Shown: positions 60,102 to 64,000 of the stretch, piece by piece
Position numbering within the stretch: the first letter of the stretch is position 1
Layout: the number at the start of each line of letters is the position of its first letter
Source of the DNA: SVEL01 sp045125245
Lineage (GTDB): Bacteria; Bacillota; Clostridia; Lachnospirales; Lachnospiraceae
Assembly (NCBI GenBank): GCA_045125245.1
Contig: JBGVNF010000052.1
Span: 5,795-69,794 of the forward strand
DNA: 64,000 nt
Reading direction: 5' to 3'
Position numbers and translations under genes: made by a program
The notes under the pieces: generated by a model
What the model saw: the letters and a program-made list of their open reading frames with translations, nothing else
Databases searched by the model: none
Told to the model about the DNA's origin: nothing

Positions 60102-61175
60102 CTAGTCTACAGTATCCACTATAAACATTGTTAGACATTCTGTCATATCTTTAATAGTTTCCTCTTTTACAGGTTTTCCATACTTATCAGATATTATCTT
60201 TAAAACTGGTCTATCAACGCATTCCTTATTCTGCTTTATTACGATTCCTACTTCTTCGTCACTTGTAATAACCTTGGTTCCTATAGGATACATAGCCACC
60301 ATTTTAAGTAGCTGTGTTGCATATTTTTCATCAAATGATGTAAGCGAATGAAATTTTATATATTCAACCACTTCGTGAACCTTCATTTGCTTACACCCAA
60401 TTCCATTTAGCAAACAATCAAACGCATCACAAACTTCTACAATCTTAACTGTATCATCAAGTGATTTTTCGTTATTTTTAAATGGGTAACCAGTTCCATC
60501 ATTTCTCTCATGATGAAATAACACGATATCTTTAGCTATTTGGCTTAACCAGTTTTCATCTTTTAATGTATCAAAACCAAGTATGACATGCTTTCGAAAT
60601 TCACTTCTTTCCTTTGATGATAGCATATCCACATCTACGTTTTCATATGGAACAACTATGTATCTTAAGCCAATATCATGTAATATACATCCCTTTGCTA
60701 TCTCTCTTACAACTTCCTTTTCAAAATTGTTTTTTAATGCTATCAATGTTGCAAGGGCGCATACATTTATACAATGTGCATATATATCTGTACCAGATTT
60801 TCTGATATTTGCTACTCGCTCCATAACTTCCTCTTCAGAAGTTATATCCCTGATAATATTATCTGCCGCTGTACACAACTTTTCTAAATCGGATGTATTT
60901 TTATATACATGCTTTTCCAAAATATCTTTTACTATAGCTAGACTTTCTTCCTTTACCTTTTCTTTGATAATTCCTTTATTCTCATTATCAAAATCTATAT
61001 CTATGAATTTAGAATCATCCACAAATACATATTCTATACCCAGTTCCGTAAGTCTATCAATGTACTCCATTTTAATGGTCGTTCCTTTAGCCATTAATTC
61101 CGAACCTGATTCTGTCAATATGTGTCTAGCTAATTTTTCATTTCCCTTTAAATCCTTGACTTGTACAACTATCAC
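60102..61175 (-). CDS. HD-GYP domain protein (probable cyclic di-GMP phosphodiesterase)
   Basis: The 357-residue protein has an N-terminal alpha/beta segment (about 1-80), then an HD-GYP domain: CILHDIGLRYIV (HD near 163), FHHERNDGTGYPF (GYP near 225) and an EIxDAFD-like VEVCDAFDCLL. Metal-binding histidines are present, so hydrolysis of cyclic di-GMP is likely. No membrane helix is seen. A GTG start follows GAGGACAC. A GTG-start gene of this type could link pilus or flagellar behaviour to c-di-GMP, but no direct evidence is present. Confidence 0.87.
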   Translation of the reverse strand: MIVVQVKDLKGNEKLARHILTESGSELMAKGTTIKMEYIDRLTELGIEYVFVDDSKFIDIDFDNENKGIIKEKVKEESLAIVKDILEKHVYKNTSDLEKLCTAADNIIRDITSEEEVMERVANIRKSGTDIYAHCINVCALATLIALKNNFEKEVVREIAKGCILHDIGLRYIVVPYENVDVDMLSSKERSEFRKHVILGFDTLKDENWLSQIAKDIVLFHHERNDGTGYPFKNNEKSLDDTVKIVEVCDAFDCLLNGIGCKQMKVHEVVEYIKFHSLTSFDEKYATQLLKMVAMYPIGTKVITSDEEVGIVIKQNKECVDRPVLKIISDKYGKPVKEETIKDMTECLTMFIVDTVD

Positions 61176-61204
61176 TTCTGTGTCCTCTAAATCATCTGTA
61201 CAAT

Positions 61205-61723
61205 TTATTGTACATCATTACCAATAGCTTTATCTAAAGCCTTTTTCTCTTCATCACCTAATGGAATATATGATTCACCTTTGATTATCTCTTTTATATA
61301 AATATAACAGCCTTCTCTACTATGCATTGCATTAATCACATGTCCTGTATTATTCTGGTCTAACATAACTAATGCAAAACTCAGTTTACCACCCATTTCA
61401 TGAAACGCATCATATTTTACAATTCCGCATTTTTGAACAGTTGTCTTCAAGTTCTCAAATATTTCAGCAATCTCTTTTGTTTTCTTTTCATTTTCCACTA
61501 CAAGAGTATCTACTTGCTCAAATCTCTTAATTATAACATCTTCTAGAGTTTCAGCATCCTTTCCTCTCATAAAATTATCATACTTTCTTGATAAATGCTT
61601 AAGCTTATTTGCTGTCAATATGGCATATACAAGCACTCCAACAAACATTAAAAATAGAATAACAAAAATATATGCAGGATCGATATTACCTAATCCTATC
61701 TTTTCAAATATCTTACTATTCAT
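61205..61723 (-). CDS. DUF4446 family membrane protein
   Basis: The 172-residue protein has one N-terminal helix (about 17-37, YIFVILFLMFVGVLVYAIL), a coiled-coil region, and a C-terminal domain with VKYDAFHEMGGKLSFALVML, the DUF4446 signature. Its place beside parB is common in Firmicutes, but its role is not known. AGAGAGG precedes the ATG. It lies 22 bp after parB. Confidence 0.88.
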   Translation of the reverse strand: MNSKIFEKIGLGNIDPAYIFVILFLMFVGVLVYAILTANKLKHLSRKYDNFMRGKDAETLEDVIIKRFEQVDTLVVENEKKTKEIAEIFENLKTTVQKCGIVKYDAFHEMGGKLSFALVMLDQNNTGHVINAMHSREGCYIYIKEIIKGESYIPLGDEEKKALDKAIGNDVQ

Positions 61724-61745
61724 ACGTTACCTCTCTTTTGAATTC

Positions 61746-62672
61746 TTATATTTTATTGATAAGAGCTACTATTCTTTCTAAATCCTCTGTGGAATAGTAT
61801 TCTATCTCTATTTTACCTTTATTCTTATTCTTTCTACTTATAGAAACATTTGAACCAATCTTATTTGTGAGTTTTTCTTCTAAATTCTTATATACGAATT
61901 CATCTTCGAATTTCTCTTTTTCCTTCTTTGGTGCAGGATTAAGAATACTCTTCACCATGCTTTCTGTTTCTCTAACACTTAATTTCTCATCAAATATCTT
62001 TGTAGCAAGCTCTATCTGTTTTTCCTTATCTTCTATTCCAATTAAAGCCCTAGCATGTCCACTTGTAATCATCTCGTCGATAACCATCTGTTGAACTTCA
62101 TCAGTAAGCTTAAGAAGTCTCATTGAGTTAGTAATAGCCACACGACTCTTGCTCACTCTTTCTGCCACTTCGTCCTGCTTAAGATTAAACTCATTAAGTA
62201 ATCTCTTGTATGCATGCGCTTCTTCTATAGGATTAAGATCTTCTCTCTGAATATTCTCTATTAATGCTATTTCTACTATCTGCTGTTCTGTATAATCTTT
62301 AATTACAACAGGTACTTCTTTTACTCCCGCAAGCTTACATGCTCTCCATCGTCTTTCACCAGCTATAATCTCATAATAACCATCTCTTTTTTGAACTATT
62401 AACGGTTCAATTACTCCATGTATTTTTATAGATTCAGCAAGTTCCATCAATGCATCTTCATTGAAATTCTTACGTGGCTGCTGACGGTTTGGTTCTATAT
62501 CTGTAATCTTTACTAAGGTTTCTACCTTTTTTTCTACTATTTTCTCTACTACTTTTTCTACAACCTTCTCTACTACCTCTGGTTTTTCCTTCACCTTTAG
62601 ACTACCTGTTACTTCAGGAATCAACGAATCTAATCCTCTTCCCAAATTATTCTTTTTAGTTTTCACTGCCAT
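61746..62672 (-). CDS. parB: Chromosome-partitioning protein ParB/Spo0J
   Basis: The 308-residue DNA-binding CTP-dependent clamp protein begins with NNLGRGLDSLIPEV, then a Lys/Glu/Val repeat region. The ParB N-domain contains IEPLIVQKRDGYYEIIAGER then RWRACK (the GERRxR CTP-binding motif). The helix-turn-helix follows (DEVAERVSKSRVAITNSMRL), then a C-terminal dimer domain. It binds parS at 63567 and loads SMC in relatives. The ATG at 62672 has CGGAGGTGA upstream. Confidence 0.97.
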   Translation of the reverse strand: MAVKTKKNNLGRGLDSLIPEVTGSLKVKEKPEVVEKVVEKVVEKIVEKKVETLVKITDIEPNRQQPRKNFNEDALMELAESIKIHGVIEPLIVQKRDGYYEIIAGERRWRACKLAGVKEVPVVIKDYTEQQIVEIALIENIQREDLNPIEEAHAYKRLLNEFNLKQDEVAERVSKSRVAITNSMRLLKLTDEVQQMVIDEMITSGHARALIGIEDKEKQIELATKIFDEKLSVRETESMVKSILNPAPKKEKEKFEDEFVYKNLEEKLTNKIGSNVSISRKNKNKGKIEIEYYSTEDLERIVALINKI

Positions 62673-62697
62673 ATATGTCACCTCCGAACGTTTCTAC

Positions 62698-63477
62698 TTA
62701 TTCTTCTTCCTCTTCCATTCCAAAGTTTGCAACTTCCTCTGCAAGAAGTCTGTAACTCTCTGCACCTGCCGACTTTGAGTCATATAAATTTATTGGCAAT
62801 CCATGACTTGGAGCTTCTGCCAATCTTATATTTCTAGGTATAATTGTCTTATATACATTTTGTCTTAAATTTGACTTAACATTCTCTACTACCTGTAAAG
62901 ACAAATTTGTTCTGGCATCATACATTGTAAATACAACACCCTCTATCTCGAGATTTGGGTTAAGTCTTTCTTTTACAAGATTTATTGTATGTATAAGCTG
63001 TGATAAACCCTCTAATGCATAATACTCACACTGTATTGGAACTAACACACTATCCGCTGTAGTCATAGCATTTACTGTAAGCATATTTAAAGAAGGCGGA
63101 CAATCTATAATTATAAAATCATAATTATCCTTTATCTCATCTATTTGTTTCTTTAATATAAACTCTCTTGCCTCTACGCCTATTAAGTCAATCTCAGCTC
63201 CAGCAAGATTTACATTAGAAGGAAGCAAATCTAAATTATCTATAACATTTTCCAATAAGCAATCTTCCATCTCACATTCGCCGATAATCATTTCATAAAC
63301 TGTATTATCTAATTGATTTTTATCTACTCCAACTCCACTTGTAGCATTTCCCTGTGGATCAATATCTATCAATAATACTCTCTTATTTAATTCAGCTAGA
63401 CAAGCAGATAAATTTGTTGATGTAGTGGTCTTTCCAACGCCACCTTTTTGGTTAGCAACCGCAATTATTCTTCCCAT
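62698..63477 (-). CDS. parA: Chromosome-partitioning ATPase ParA/Soj
   Basis: The 259-residue protein begins MGRIIAVANQKGGVGKTTTS with the deviant Walker A at residues 11-18. It has LLIDIDPQGNATSGVGVD and DFIIIDCPPSLNMLTVNAM. It works with ParB in origin segregation and replication control. The ATG at 63477 was chosen because AAAGG is 9 nt upstream; earlier starts lie too close or lack a site. It is followed by parB after 25 bp. Confidence 0.97.
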   Translation of the reverse strand: MGRIIAVANQKGGVGKTTTSTNLSACLAELNKRVLLIDIDPQGNATSGVGVDKNQLDNTVYEMIIGECEMEDCLLENVIDNLDLLPSNVNLAGAEIDLIGVEAREFILKKQIDEIKDNYDFIIIDCPPSLNMLTVNAMTTADSVLVPIQCEYYALEGLSQLIHTINLVKERLNPNLEIEGVVFTMYDARTNLSLQVVENVKSNLRQNVYKTIIPRNIRLAEAPSHGLPINLYDSKSAGAESYRLLAEEVANFGMEEEEE

Positions 63478-63566
63478 TATCATTTGCCTTTCTTTAATAT
63501 AATTTATTTTTTTCACATAATAAGATAATAACACAAAATCATCCTTATTTCCATAACATAATAAAA

Positions 63567-63582
63567 TGTTTCACGTGAAACA
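63567..63582. promoter_or_regulatory. parS site
   Basis: TGTTTCACGTGAAACA is a perfect 16-bp palindrome that matches the parS consensus bound by ParB in Firmicutes. It lies 90 bp upstream of parA, so ParB bound here may also control the parAB operon. Its presence supports an origin-proximal location. Confidence 0.97.
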
Positions 63583-63904
63583 TTCACATTCCATCACATA
63601 ACATACACTTTCACAAGAATATAATCTAATATTTTTTTAGAAAAGTTTCTTTAACTGAGGTATATTTATATATTTTTTAGTATATATGAGGGTTCTGATG
63701 ATTTGCTTAATGCTCCTCTTGAAACTAATCCTACGTGTATTTTCATTAAAACACAACTAGCTAGAGATATTCATGTGGTGAAGACATCTTAGAAGATTTT
63801 CTATTTTCATTCCCACACCTTGCAAATGCTTTTTAATCGCCTGCCTCCGTAACTCGCGGCTTGGCTTATTGCCCAATGTCATTAAGATAAGAGAATATGT
63901 CGTT
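63583..63904. other. Unassigned intergenic region upstream of parS
   Basis: This stretch of more than 300 bp has no recognised gene. Its left part is AT-rich; 63839-63880 is clearly richer in GC than its surroundings. A terminator at 63905-63943 points to a plus-strand transcript ending there, so a small RNA is possible. Only one short minus-strand frame (63757-63882) was found. Confidence 0.4.
63757..63882 (-). CDS. Possible 41-residue ORF, basic
   Basis: The frame starts MTLGNKPSRELRRQAIKKHL and ends in HHMNISS. It is basic and covers the GC-richer patch. No ribosome site is visible before the ATG, and the terminator on the other strand suggests the DNA is transcribed in the opposite sense. 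It could be a decayed gene end or chance. Confidence 0.15.
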   Translation of the reverse strand: MTLGNKPSRELRRQAIKKHLQGVGMKIENLLRCLHHMNISS

Positions 63905-63943
63905 AAGAACAGATATGAACGTTATCATGTCTGTTCTTTTTTT
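63905..63943 (+). terminator. Intrinsic terminator on the plus strand
   Basis: AAGAACAGA (63905-63913) pairs perfectly with TCTGTTCTT (63930-63938), followed by more T on the plus strand. No plus-strand gene precedes it within 3.9 kb, so it marks the end of an unannotated transcript. Confidence 0.75.
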
Positions 63944-63976
63944 ACATTTTTCACAGCAAAAAAGCAAAAAAAACAC

Positions 63977-64000
63977 TTGACAAATCATCAAAAAAATGCG
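63977..64000 (+). promoter_or_regulatory. Start of a promoter cut by the window edge
   Basis: TTGACA (63977-63982) is a perfect -35 box on the plus strand; the expected -10 position lies at or just beyond the end of the window. Confidence 0.35.

Noticed and set aside
1..64000. CRISPR array, prophage or rRNA operon
   Set aside because: No regularly spaced repeats, phage structural genes or rRNA sequences were seen.
63535..64000. oriC/DnaA-box cluster next to parS
   Set aside because: No cluster of DnaA-box-like 9-mers was found; parS supports proximity to the origin but not its presence here.

Overview
The window looks like a chromosomal segment, probably close to the replication origin, from a motile low-GC Gram-positive anaerobe of the class Clostridia. 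The family Lachnospiraceae is the best guess. The basis is AT-rich DNA with strong AGGAGG-type ribosome sites, sigma-A and sigma-D type promoters, an A/V-type ATPase operon, LuxS, parA-parB with a perfect parS site, and families I associate with Lachnospiraceae (DUF3881, DUF6240, DUF4446, DUF5702). The family assignment is inference; no rRNA is present.

Layout. 1-2550: a minus-strand operon for the activated-methyl cycle (TSCPD protein, luxS, MTA/SAH nucleosidase, HAD phosphatase, start of a further gene). 2577-6200: a patch with two nuclease-like genes of the Rpn/PD-(D/E)XK transposase type that share a 121-bp promoter/leader duplication, a decayed fragment of one of them, and a leucine-rich-repeat lipoprotein whose promoter contains an (AT)n tract. 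6335-10455: a membrane protein, tRNA-Arg(CCU), DUF3881, a coiled-coil membrane protein and a DEDD exonuclease. 10474-20507: the nine-gene V-type ATPase operon with a D,D-carboxypeptidase gene attached at its end. 20812-28000: trmB, tRNA-Lys(CUU), DUF3737, a toxin-antitoxin pair (MqsR-like toxin, Panacea/SocA-type antitoxin), an ECF sigma factor fused to a membrane-anchored ectodomain, and azlCD.

28115-36206: a long-hairpin element, then a tightly overlapping five-gene operon that couples a 1458-residue VWA/TPR membrane protein, an Ig-like membrane protein and a small membrane protein to HflK and HflC. 36335-45830: a hydratase of the aconitase family, glgB overlapping a FliS-like gene, flagellin with a sigma-D promoter, a large DUF6240 protein and a DUF2508 protein. 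46004-55361: a Tad/Flp-type pilus operon (TadZ, CpaF, TadB, a frameshifted TadC, Flp pilin, DUF5702, TadE-like proteins, prepilin peptidase, FHA protein), followed by a rhomboid protease. 56521-64000: an SCP2 fusion protein, a soluble histidine kinase, a HIT protein, murG, an HD-GYP protein, DUF4446, parB, parA and parS.

Most unusual points: two genes (cpaF at 47157 and the nuclease-like gene ending at 3579) appear to start at ATT codons; the VWA-HflKC operon; a possibly phase-variable AT-tract promoter; a C6 frameshift in tadC; and a toxin gene whose real TTG start lies downstream of its own promoter and operator. Everything was read by eye; no database search was run.
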